Under the pieces are notes generated by a model, which saw nothing but the letters and a program-made list of their open reading frames with translations, was not told the origin of the DNA and ran no database searches. From positions 1,054,001 through 1,118,000 of the forward strand of contig JBGAHD010000001.1 of the NCBI GenBank assembly GCA_044226395.1: a DNA stretch of 64,000 nucleotides, read 5' to 3'. The translations under genes and the position numbers were made by a program. This stretch comes from JBGAHD01 sp044226395 (lineage in GTDB: Bacteria; Pseudomonadota; Gammaproteobacteria; Xanthomonadales; Ahniellaceae). Of this stretch, positions 1 to 8,800 are shown piece by piece (position 1 is the first letter of the stretch; each line of letters starts with the position of its first letter).

Positions 1-84
1 CGTGGCCATGCCGCCGCGCCCTTGCAGGCGCACGATGCGGTAGCCTGGAATCTCCGGCCACGATTCGGACGGCTCTCGCTTCAT
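1..84 (-). CDS. Ser/Thr protein kinase, N-terminal fragment (cut by window edge)
   Basis: Only the first 28 codons are in the window. After a short polar leader the frame reads IPGYRIVRLQGRGGMA, which matches the start of a bacterial Hanks-type kinase domain: the 'Y.I...L..GGM' strand and the glycine-rich ATP loop. The start at 84 is preferred over the in-frame ATG at 90 because a GGGGGGAG ribosome site lies seven bases upstream of it. The rest of the kinase, including the catalytic loop, is outside the window, so activity cannot be judged. It is transcribed away from the rest of the window and divergently from the HD hydrolase. Confidence 0.75.
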   Translation of the reverse strand, partial: MKREPSESWPEIPGYRIVRLQGRGGMAT

Positions 85-222
85 GCCCATGCTCCCCCCG
101 CGACCGCCTGCAGCCCCCTGAGGCGCGACGCGTGGCGGCAGTATCGTAAACGCCAAATGTCCCGCTTGTGAACGCCGGGGCATGTCATGCCCGAACAAAA
201 CCCGATAGCCACGAGGTGAATG

Positions 223-771
223 ATGTCAGATACGCCGGCCCTCGCCCTGATCCTGCGCGCCACCGCCTTCGCCGCCGCCAAGCACCGCAATCAGCGGCGC
301 AAGGACGCCGAAGCCTCGCCGTACATCAATCACCCGATCGCACTAGCCGACACCTTGGTCAACGAAGGCGGCGTCGACGACCCCGCGATTCTCGCCGCCG
401 CGATCTTGCACGACACGATCGAGGACACCGACACCACCGCGCAGGAACTGCGCGACACCTTCGGCGCGATCATCGCCGACGTGGTGCTGGAAGTCACCGA
501 CGACAAGTCCCTGACCCGCGATCGCCGCAAGCAGGCGCAGCTCGAGCACGCGCGACATCTGTCGCCGCGCGCGGCCCAGGTCAAGATCGCCGACAAGATC
601 AGCAATCTGCGCGACATCCTGGCCACGCCACCGGCGGATTGGTCGGCCGCGCGCAAGCGCGAGTATTTCGAATGGGCCAAGGCCATCGTCGATGCGGTGC
701 GTGGCGCCAACCCGAAGCTGGAGGCGGTGTTCGACGCGGTGTACGCGCGGGGCGGCGCCTTCGTCGACTGA
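223..771 (+). CDS. HD-domain hydrolase, MESH1/SpoT-type (p)ppGpp hydrolase-like
   Basis: A 182-residue single-domain HD protein, the usual size of MESH1-type small alarmone hydrolases. The metal-binding set is in the expected order: His21/His37 ('YINHP'), the His63-Asp64 pair in 'AAILHDTIEDT', and Asp124 in 'KIADKISNLRDI'. The 'LHDTIEDT' and 'KIADK.SNL' motifs are those of the RelA/SpoT hydrolase domain. No synthetase or TGS domain is present, so if it acts on alarmones it can only degrade them, probably Mn2+-dependent in the cytoplasm; hydrolysis of other nucleotides such as NADPH is known for MESH1. The start at 223 is chosen over the adjacent ATG at 220 for its better spacing from GAGGTG. 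It is monocistronic and converges on the S41 peptidase. Confidence 0.8.
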   Translation: MSDTPALALILRATAFAAAKHRNQRRKDAEASPYINHPIALADTLVNEGGVDDPAILAAAILHDTIEDTDTTAQELRDTFGAIIADVVLEVTDDKSLTRDRRKQAQLEHARHLSPRAAQVKIADKISNLRDILATPPADWSAARKREYFEWAKAIVDAVRGANPKLEAVFDAVYARGGAFVD

Positions 772-798
772 GCGCGCGCGAGGTCCTTCGCGCGCGCT
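771..798. terminator. GC-rich hairpin between convergent genes
   Basis: An 11-bp perfect stem (AGCGCGCGCGA / TCGCGCGCGCT) with a 6-nt loop starts at the last base of the HD hydrolase stop codon and lies before the converging S41 gene. There is no U-run, so it is a hairpin that may stop or protect transcripts in either direction rather than a classical intrinsic terminator. Confidence 0.4.
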
Positions 799-854
799 GG
801 GCGTGGTGACGTATCGCGAGCGGGCCGCGATCTCGCCGGCGGCCCGCGCCGAAG

Positions 855-1964
855 TCACTGCATGTCGGCGAGCGTGTCGCGCATGCGCTCGCGCCAATCG
901 GCGTCGGTTTCCGTGGCGATCAGTTGCTTGAGAATCTCGATGTGCGCCGCGTCCTGGGCGTCATCCACCGACACCGCGATGTCCGGCGTCACGCCCACGC
1001 CTTCCCAATCGGTGTGCGTGACTGGATTGATCGGGCGACCCGTGGGCACGAACAGCATGAAGTGATCATTCAAGCGCCGCGGACTCCCCGCGTGCGCGCC
1101 ACCGCCCGTGGTCTTGCCGACCAGCACCGCGCGCCCCGCGTGCTTCAAGGCGTAGGCGAAATCTTCGCAGCCCGAGAACGTATCGGGGCCAATCAGCACG
1201 TAGATCGGGCGCGACTCGCCGTAACGCACGCCCGCGACGTCGGCGCTGGTCCAGCGCACTTCGGTGCGATCCTCATCGCGCCAATAAATGTCGTTGAGAT
1301 GCGTGGGGCGATCGAACAGATAGCTCGCGACCAGCATCACGCCCTCTGGATCGCCGCCGCCACATTCGCGCAGATCGATCACCAGGGCGCGCGTGTCGGC
1401 GACCAGTTGCATCGTCGCCGCCGCGCGCGTGGCGATCTGATCGGGCCGACCGAAGCCGCGCAGATCGATCAGGCCGATATTGGCCTTGAGCCGCATCACG
1501 TGCGCGAAGCCAAAGTTGAAACGCGTCTGCTGCAGCAACTCGGCCGCGCGCTCGTCCGCCGAGCCGGCGTCGCCATCGGCGGACGCGGCCAGGGGTTTGT
1601 CGAAGTAACGCGAGGCAAGATGCGGGTCGTGGCTGATGTCCTGCAAGGTCTCGGTCAGCGTGTCGGAAAACTCGATCGCGCTGTCGATCTTCGCGAACTG
1701 CCCGGCGCGCGCGCGTTCGCGCAATTGCTCGGCGATGGCCACGCCGCGATCGGGAAAGACGTAGTAGCGGCTCAAGGCCTGCGCGGCTTGCTCGATGACC
1801 TCGGCGCGCGTCGCTTCGTCGATCGCCATGTCGACGACGGGCGGTCCCGGTGGCGGGCGATGGCTCCAGAGCATCCAGGCGGCGAAGCCCAGGCCCAGAA
1901 CCAAGATTCCCGATCCAGCCCACAGCACGCGGCGCCAGGGGGCGCGGGCGGGTGTTGCGTTCAT
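855..1964 (-). CDS. S41 family peptidase, membrane-anchored
   Basis: A 369-residue protein with one N-terminal membrane segment (about residues 13-33), so it is probably anchored in the inner membrane facing the periplasm. Residues 45-125 resemble the helical N-terminal domain of S41 peptidases. Residues 155-335 form the catalytic fold: 'IGLIDLRGFG', 'ALVIDLRECGGG', then 'DTFSGCEDFAYAL' with nucleophile Ser264 and nearby Glu267, and 'GKTTGGGA'. No PDZ domain is evident, so it resembles the IRBP/tricorn-core branch rather than CtpA/Prc. The ATG at 1964 has AGGAG at good spacing; the upstream TTG extension is rejected. It lies 82 bp downstream of the baeR-like gene on the same strand and may be co-transcribed, which would suit an envelope-stress role. 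Confidence 0.85.
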   Translation of the reverse strand: MNATPARAPWRRVLWAGSGILVLGLGFAAWMLWSHRPPPGPPVVDMAIDEATRAEVIEQAAQALSRYYVFPDRGVAIAEQLRERARAGQFAKIDSAIEFSDTLTETLQDISHDPHLASRYFDKPLAASADGDAGSADERAAELLQQTRFNFGFAHVMRLKANIGLIDLRGFGRPDQIATRAAATMQLVADTRALVIDLRECGGGDPEGVMLVASYLFDRPTHLNDIYWRDEDRTEVRWTSADVAGVRYGESRPIYVLIGPDTFSGCEDFAYALKHAGRAVLVGKTTGGGAHAGSPRRLNDHFMLFVPTGRPINPVTHTDWEGVGVTPDIAVSVDDAQDAAHIEILKQLIATETDADWRERMRDTLADMQ

Positions 1965-2046
1965 CGTTACTCCTCGCAAGTGGTCAGCGTCGACAGTCGA
2001 CGCGGAACAGCCTGCGCGCGGAGTGTGGGGACATTGTGGGCAAGCC

Positions 2047-2712
2047 CTAGAGCGTCAGGCGATAGCCCACGCCGTAGACCGATTCGATGAACTCCCGCGT
2101 CGGCGCGAGCGCCGCCAGCTTGCGACGCAGGTGCTTGATGTGCGTGTCCATGGCGCGATCGGTGGTGTCGAGCGCGTCGTGATCGAGGGCATCGAGCAGC
2201 TGCGCGCGCGAGAAGATCACGCCCGGCCGCGCTGCCATCAGGTCGAGCACGCGAAACTCCGAGCGCGTGAGGGTCACCGCGTGACCGTCGATCCGCGCCT
2301 CTCGCGAATTCGCATCCAACACGAGCCCTGGCGCCGCCGGCGCGACCGCGCGTCGACGTCGGAGCACGGCTTGAATGCGCAGCATCAGTTCACGCGGACT
2401 GAAGGGCTTGCAGACATAGTCATCCGCGCCGACTTGCAGCCCAAGCAGGCGATCGATTTCCTCGACCTTGGCCGTGACCATGATGATCGGCACGTCGGAA
2501 CTCTCGCGCACCGCGCGGCACAGCGCGATGCCATCGAGCCCGGGCAGCATGATGTCCAGCACGATCAGATCCGGCGGCGCGCGTTGAAACTCCGCCAGCG
2601 CCTGCGCGCCATCGCTGATCACGCGCGCGCGATGACCTTCGGCGGTGACGAAGTCGGCGATGATGCCGGCCAGATCGCGCTCGTCCTCGACGATCCAGAT
2701 CGTCGCGCTCAT
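2047..2712 (-). CDS. baeR: Response regulator, OmpR/BaeR type
   Basis: A 221-residue OmpR-family regulator. The receiver domain (1-120) has the acidic pair in 'VEDE', phospho-acceptor Asp53 in 'LIVLDIMLPG', the Thr of 'MVTAK' and the Lys of 'CKPFSPRE'. The stretch 'VTAKVEEIDRLLGL' is characteristic of BaeR-like regulators. The winged-helix DNA-binding domain follows (about 130-221), ending 'ESVYGVGYRLTL'. Its start overlaps the stop of the histidine kinase by four bases (ATGA), giving translational coupling and a fixed pairing. BaeSR systems respond to envelope damage and toxic compounds; the target genes here are unknown, though the S41 peptidase immediately downstream is a natural candidate. 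Confidence 0.85.
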   Translation of the reverse strand: MSATIWIVEDERDLAGIIADFVTAEGHRARVISDGAQALAEFQRAPPDLIVLDIMLPGLDGIALCRAVRESSDVPIIMVTAKVEEIDRLLGLQVGADDYVCKPFSPRELMLRIQAVLRRRRAVAPAAPGLVLDANSREARIDGHAVTLTRSEFRVLDLMAARPGVIFSRAQLLDALDHDALDTTDRAMDTHIKHLRRKLAALAPTREFIESVYGVGYRLTL

Positions 2713-4130
2713 GGCGTCGTCACCAGGGGCAAGCTCAGGATCACGCGCAAGCCGCCTAGCGGCGAAGCCGCGAACGACAATCGACCGTGATGCGCCTCGG
2801 CGATGCGCCGCGCGAGCGCGAGGCCCAGGCCCGCGCCACCGTCGGCGCGGTTGCGCGAGGCTTCGACGCGATAGAAGCGCTCGCCTAGGCGCGGTAGTGC
2901 ATCCGCGCTGACGCCGGGGCCGGTGTCGTCGACGATCACTTGCAGCTCGTCGTCGATGACGCGACCCGAAATCTCGATACGACCCTCGGGCGAGACATAT
3001 CGCGCGCCATTGTCGAGCACGATGCACAGCACCTGACGCAGTCGCGCCGCGTCGCCGAGGACTTGCGATCGCGCGGGCACCGCCGTGACGCGACAGCTCA
3101 CGCGCGCCTGGGCCAAGCGATCGGCCTGCGCCGCGACCGCCTCCGTCACGATCGGCCACAACTCAAACGGCGCAACGTCACGCAACAAGCGGCCTTCATC
3201 GGCGCTGGCCAGGGCGTGCAGATCGTCGACGAGTTCACTCAAGCTCAGCACTTGGCGGCGCATCAGCGCGAGATTCTCCGGCGTCGCCGCGCGCACGCCG
3301 GCCTCGAGCGCTTCGAGTTGCGCGCGCAGCACGGCGAGCGGCGTGCGCAGTTCGTGCGAGGTGTCGGAGACCCAGCGTCGACGATCCAGTTCCGCGGCCT
3401 CCAGCGTGGCGGCCATGCCGTTGAAGGCGCGCGCGAGTTCGCCGAGTTCATCACCGCGCGCGGCATCGAGACGCGTGTCCCAGCGCGCTTGCTGCCACAG
3501 TCGCGCGCCGGTCACCATGCGCTGGATCGGTCGCCGGAAGTGCCAGCCGAGCACGGCCGCCGCGAGGGCGCCAGACACCAGCGCGAGGGCCGCGATCCAT
3601 GCGAGATTGCGTTGCTGGTCGACGAGAAAGCTCATCGCCAGGCCGTGTCGCGCATCGCCGGCCTTGATCAGGACGAGATAACCCACGGGTTCGTCCGCGA
3701 CCACGATGGGCAACCGCGCGAGGTCAGTCGAAATCGCTGCGACCAGCAAGGGATGCGGCACGGCGCCCGCGAGATAGTGTCCTTCGCGATCAATCAAACC
3801 GAGCCGAAAGCCCAAGCTCGAAGCCAAGCCCGCGTCATCGCGCGTTGGCGCCACGCGAGCCGAGAGAGTACCCCACTGATCGCGCAACCACGCGTTACGC
3901 GCGGCCGCCGTGGCGGGCAGAAAAGACCAGTCGCCCTGCCGCGCGTAGCGATTCGCCAGCTCGTCGATGAGCGGCGCCAGTCGATCTTCCTCATGCACGA
4001 TCGGGGCCGCGATCGGCGCGTCGAAGATGCGCCAGCGCACGGCACCGAGCCCGATCGCCAGGATCGTCACGAAAGCCAACGAGACCGCGACGAACGCGCG
4101 CGCACCCAAGGTCAACCGCAAGCGAAGCAC
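2709..4130 (-). CDS. baeS: Sensor histidine kinase, BaeS-like
   Basis: A 473-residue inner-membrane sensor kinase. Two membrane segments (about 12-32 and 176-196) bracket a periplasmic sensor region of about 145 residues. A HAMP domain follows (about 197-250), then the HisKA helix 'SDTSHELRTPLAVLRA' with phospho-acceptor His259. The ATPase domain has an N-box-like 'VLDNGARY', G1 'DDTGPGVS' and G2 'DGGAGLGLALA'. The H-box wording and the partner regulator match BaeS. It is the first gene of an operon with the regulator (4-nt overlap). The periplasmic domain is short and generic, so the signal cannot be predicted. Confidence 0.85.
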   Translation of the reverse strand: MLRLRLTLGARAFVAVSLAFVTILAIGLGAVRWRIFDAPIAAPIVHEEDRLAPLIDELANRYARQGDWSFLPATAAARNAWLRDQWGTLSARVAPTRDDAGLASSLGFRLGLIDREGHYLAGAVPHPLLVAAISTDLARLPIVVADEPVGYLVLIKAGDARHGLAMSFLVDQQRNLAWIAALALVSGALAAAVLGWHFRRPIQRMVTGARLWQQARWDTRLDAARGDELGELARAFNGMAATLEAAELDRRRWVSDTSHELRTPLAVLRAQLEALEAGVRAATPENLALMRRQVLSLSELVDDLHALASADEGRLLRDVAPFELWPIVTEAVAAQADRLAQARVSCRVTAVPARSQVLGDAARLRQVLCIVLDNGARYVSPEGRIEISGRVIDDELQVIVDDTGPGVSADALPRLGERFYRVEASRNRADGGAGLGLALARRIAEAHHGRLSFAASPLGGLRVILSLPLVTTP

Positions 4131-4301
4131 TCACATCGTGAGGGACACCGGCTCGCACGCTAGACCAGTGGGCGCCGCGCGGCAAGTCACCTAAGGCACG
4201 CGGCAAGAAAGATCCGAGCGCGTGACAGACGAGGTACTTGCGATTCCCGACAGTAGGCGCCAGCCCATCACCTTCAGGCGCAAACCGTCACACCCGCGCC
4301 T

Positions 4302-5732
4302 TCACTCGAAGCCATGCGAGAAGTACCCATCCTCATCGCGCTCATCCGCGCCAATGTCATTGCCACTGGCTCGCGGCTGCTGATCGATGTCATCGCTCAC
4401 CGCCGCCAGCGTCAAGCCCTGATCGATCGCGGCGCTGCCCGGCAGCAGATGCCCATCGGCCGCGACCGAGATCGCGGCCTCGCGCGAATGCGCGTCGGCA
4501 AGCTCATGCGCCTGCCATTGCGCGAACGGGCCGCCCTCGTCGATGGGGCTGCCGGGACGTCCATCGATGAACCCGCACGCGCCGGCCGTGTCATGAAACC
4601 AGTTGTAGTCCGAGCCCACGTTGCCGCTCAACCCCGACAGGCCGCCCAGCTCCGTCGAATAGCGAATGCCCATGCAAGCGCGTCGGTTCTGAATCACCAG
4701 ATTGTTGCGCAAGATCGGATTGACGTTGGCCGGTCGTCCGGCTTGCGGTTCGTAATCCTGGAAGGTCACGCCGAAGTAGAGCGCCGCATGCGCCAAGCGC
4801 GCGCTGTCGACAATGGTGTTGTTGAGCACTTGCGCGTTCTGACTGGCGTACAGGCCGATGCCCGCGTAGTTGGTGCCACGCACGACGTTGTTGCGCACGA
4901 TGCCGCGCACGGCTTCGTAGTAATTGGGATTGATCGCGGTGTCGAAGAATTCGGGGCTGGTGTCGAAGCCGATCAAGATCCCGGCGCCGCCGGCGTTCTC
5001 GATGCGATTGCGCTCGATGATCACATCGGCCGCGCCGCCCTTGAAATACACGCCGGTCGTGGCCGTGTCGTGGATGTAGTTGTCGCGCACCTGCATGCCC
5101 GAGCCGTTGACGTTGTCGATGCCTTCGGCGTTCTCGTCGTCGAGCGGCGTGCCCGGCGGATAGATGGCGCCCGTGTGGTGAATCTCGTTGCGGCGCACGA
5201 TCAGGCGATCGGATTTGGGCGTGACCTTGATCGCATCGCGACCCGTGTCATGAATGTGGCAGTCCTCGATGATCACGTCGCTGGCGCCGTGCTCGGCCTC
5301 GCCACCGCCGGTGTACCAATCGGTTTGCAGGAACACGCCGTAGTAGAAGCCACCGCTGATTTCCAGGCGACTGAGGCGACTGCCGCTGGCATCGGGATCG
5401 ATCTGCACGGTCACGGTGTCGGGCGTGGCGAGGTCGCAATGCAGATGCGCGGTTTCGTTCGGCGCGGAGCGCAAGGTCAGCGGCACGCGCAGACGGATAT
5501 CGCACTCGGCGTAGGTGTTGTTGCCCGCCGGCCCGCGAATCGTGACGATGTCGCCGCCATTGACGATGCCATTGGCCGGATCGAGCACATGGCTGATCGT
5601 ACGAAACGGCGCGGCTTGCGCGCCCGTGCCCGTGGCGTCGCTGCCCGTGGTCGACACCCACCACTCCGCCGCGTGGGCGGCGCACGTCATGCCCAGCGCC
5701 GCGACGAACAGGGCCTTGCTCGCGATCCTCAT
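4302..5732 (-). CDS. Secreted right-handed parallel beta-helix protein with C-terminal GFE
   Basis: A 476-residue protein with a clear signal peptide (cleavage near 'AHAAEW', residue 22). The opening 'WWVSTTGSDATGTGAQ..PFRTI' is typical of secreted parallel beta-helix proteins (DUF1565/pectate-lyase-like). The body has regular turns with Asn ladders and 'VIIEDCHIHDTG', 'LIVRRNEIHHTG', 'MQVRDNYIHDTA', 'VIIERNRIENAG', 'GIVRNNVVRG' and 'QVLNNTIVDS', one coil per 22-25 residues. Such folds bind or cleave polysaccharides, but no lyase active site can be assigned. It ends 'YFSHGFE', the short ending shared with four other secreted proteins here. It appears monocistronic. Confidence 0.8.
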   Translation of the reverse strand: MRIASKALFVAALGMTCAAHAAEWWVSTTGSDATGTGAQAAPFRTISHVLDPANGIVNGGDIVTIRGPAGNNTYAECDIRLRVPLTLRSAPNETAHLHCDLATPDTVTVQIDPDASGSRLSRLEISGGFYYGVFLQTDWYTGGGEAEHGASDVIIEDCHIHDTGRDAIKVTPKSDRLIVRRNEIHHTGAIYPPGTPLDDENAEGIDNVNGSGMQVRDNYIHDTATTGVYFKGGAADVIIERNRIENAGGAGILIGFDTSPEFFDTAINPNYYEAVRGIVRNNVVRGTNYAGIGLYASQNAQVLNNTIVDSARLAHAALYFGVTFQDYEPQAGRPANVNPILRNNLVIQNRRACMGIRYSTELGGLSGLSGNVGSDYNWFHDTAGACGFIDGRPGSPIDEGGPFAQWQAHELADAHSREAAISVAADGHLLPGSAAIDQGLTLAAVSDDIDQQPRASGNDIGADERDEDGYFSHGFE

Positions 5733-5838
5733 TCGATGCTCCCGTCAGCGCGCGCGACACGGTGTCACGCGCCTGACGTGGCGTACGCGATCGCGGCCGA
5801 GACCTGACATCGACCCCGATTGCGGGGAGCGCGGCGCC

Positions 5839-8800
5839 CTACTCCGCCTCGAACAAATCGAAATCCCCGGCCATGACGCGATCGAATCGGCCCGAGCGCC
5901 AGCCATGCACGGCATCGCGCACCAGCGGCGAGCCGCCATCGGTATAACGCCGGCAGATGCGCGACTCGACGCCGGGCTCCCGCGCGTCGTGCTCGTCCTC
6001 GCCGACGACGACGCGCGCGCGATGCCGCGCGCCGCTGTCATCGGCCGGATCGAGCAGATGCAGCCCCGCTTCGTGACGCAGAATGCGCCAGGCGCCGAAC
6101 CCGCGCACACGCGCGCGCAACACGCCGCCGGCCAGCGGACCTTCCCAACGCAGCCGCATGCCGCGATCCTTGGCCCACAGCGAGTACATGTGCATCAGCC
6201 GATCGCGCCAGTCGTGCGCGCCGGCGTGATGGCTCTCGAGCGGCTCGATCGACAGCGTCGCATCCTCGGCTTGCTCGGCCGACAGGCTCTCGACCGCTTC
6301 GCCCATCACGTGCAGCAGCAAGCTCAAGCGGCGCACGATGTCACTGGCGATGCGGCCGGGGTGACGCTGCAGCCGCATCAGCAAGGACTCCGCGCCGCGC
6401 CAGCCGGCTTCAAGGCGATCGAGACGTTCCAACCAATCGAGCACGCGCGCGCGATCGGGCTGATCCCAGAAGTCGCGCGCCTGCATCGCGGCGGCGGCGT
6501 TCTCCTTGAGCTGCTGCAACTCGTCGCCATCGAGGCGCGCGCGCAGGTTCTCGAGCGCTCGCGCGAGCAGCCGCAAGGCTTCATCGTGCTGGCGCGGGTC
6601 GAGCGCGAGCGCGCGCACGTCGACCACGGGCGTCGTGTCCACCGCGCCCGCGACCGGCGCCGCTTCGGCATTGGGATCGACGAAACGCACATCGATGGCA
6701 TCGCCCAGCGCCGCCACGAACAGAAACTGCTCGCCACTCGGCGCGCGGTTCTCGACGATCGCGCGCGACAATGGCGCCAGAAAATGCCGCTCGATCGCAC
6801 GCCGCAAGGGCCGCGCGCCCAGATCGGCGGTGAATCCGCGATCGAGCAGGAACTCAATCGCCGACGGTTCCCACTCCACCGCCCAATCGCGAATGCGAAA
6901 GCCGCGACGATCGAGCACCAGGCGCAGTTCCTTGCGCAGGATGTCGCGCATCGCCGCGCGCGACAGCGCGTCGAAGATCACCACGCGATCGATGCGATTG
7001 ATGAACTCGCGCCGGAACGTCGTGTCGATCGCGCGCTGCACCACCGCGCGCGACAAGCCGCCCGTCTGCGGCACGAAGCCCGGGCCGCCGCCGCGATCGA
7101 TGGTCGAGCCGACGTTCGAGGTCAAGATCACGATGGCATGGCGAAAACTCGCGGTATTGCCAGCGCGATCGGTCAAGCGACCATCGTCGAACACTTGCAG
7201 GAACAGATCCCAAATGCGCGGATGCGATTTCTCGAACTCATCGAGCAGCACCACGGCGAAGGGCTGCTCGCGAATACGCGCGGTCAGCGAGCCGCCGCTT
7301 TCATCGATCAGGCGCCAATAGGCTTCGTCCGACTGATACTCGCTCATGTCATAGCGCAACATGCGCTCGGGCGAGCCGAACAGATACTCGGCCAGGGTCT
7401 TGGCGATCTCGGTCTTGCCCGTGCCCGTGGGGCCCGCGAACAGAAACACACCGAGCGGCCGACGCGGATCGGTGAGGCCCGCCTTCATCATGGCGATGCG
7501 ATCGACCAGGGTCTCGACCGCCTCACCCTGACCAATCAATCGCTCGCTGAAGAAGCGACGCACCCCACCGAGATCGAGTTCGCGCTCGACATCAAGCACG
7601 GCCATCGGCAAACCCGTGCGCCGCGCGAGCGCGCGCAGCAAGGCCTCGCGATCGAGCGGCACGGCCGGCGGATCGCTCGCGCGCGCGTCGATCAGCGCGT
7701 CCTTGAGCAAGCCCAGCGTGCGCCCCGGTTCAACGCGATCGGCGAAATGCTGGCGCGCCAGTTCCATCGCCTCGGCCGTGACTTCGGGCGTGAGCACGGT
7801 CGCGCCCAGCCGCGTGCGCCAATGCTCGGCCCACTGCGCGATCAGCGCGCGCAGGCCGGCATCGGTCAGCGGCTCGAACTTGAGCGTGCGCAACACCGTG
7901 CCCGCGCGCTGACGCTTGGCCACGACTTGCGACCACGCCGCTTGCTGTGACTCGCCGATGATCTGCAATTGCCGCGCATCGAGCAGCGGCAACAGGCGAT
8001 CAAGCAGGCCGTTGGGATTGCCGCTCCACGTGCCCTTTTCGAGCAAGGCATGGCACTCGGGCACGAACCACAAACTGCGCGGCGCCGACAACGCGAGCGA
8101 AATCGCCTCGACACGCCGCTCCAGTTCGCCGATATAGGTCATGCCCGAGGCCACTTGATCGGGCGAAGCGATGAGAATGCGCCAGCCATCGCGCGCGAGG
8201 CGCGACAGCACCAGGCGAATGGCCGTGGTCTTGCCCGCGCCGAGCGCGCCGACGAGAACATGGCTGGGCCGATCGGGTTGCGTGATCGCGTCGATCAGGG
8301 TGGCGACGGTGGTTTCGACCTCGGGCGTACGCGCGATGTCCTCATCGCCCAGATCGCCAGTGAACCACGGCGCGACGCGCGCCACTTCGCGCTCGGCGCG
8401 CTGACGCCGCGCGACGCGATCGACTTCGGCGAGGAATTGCGTAGCGACGGGATGCGTCAGGGCCTTGAGGCAATCGCGCAGGGACTCGACTTCGCCTTCC
8501 TCGATCACCGCGGCATCGGCGGCGATGCGCGGCGCGACGTCGTGCGCGGCCAAGGCATCGAGATACGCGCGCAGACCATGCCGCGTCGGCGGATGCTCGG
8601 TCCACCAGCCGTGCATGGCGATCAGCACATCGCCCGCGATTTCGGGATCGCGACTCGACGCCATCAAGCGCAGCGCGAAGTACAACGAGAAATAGCCCAT
8701 GCGCGACATCACGCGCGCGACATCGCGTTGACTCGGCTCCTGCAACACGATCATCGCCGCCAGGCTCGCGCACGACAGCGGCACCATGTTCGAGGCCAGC

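Noticed and set aside
2047..3159. A 370-residue response regulator with an extra N-terminal region
   Set aside because: The extra part lies antiparallel in another frame of the histidine kinase gene and has no domain. The receiver domain begins at the ATG at 2712, which overlaps the kinase stop codon by four bases.
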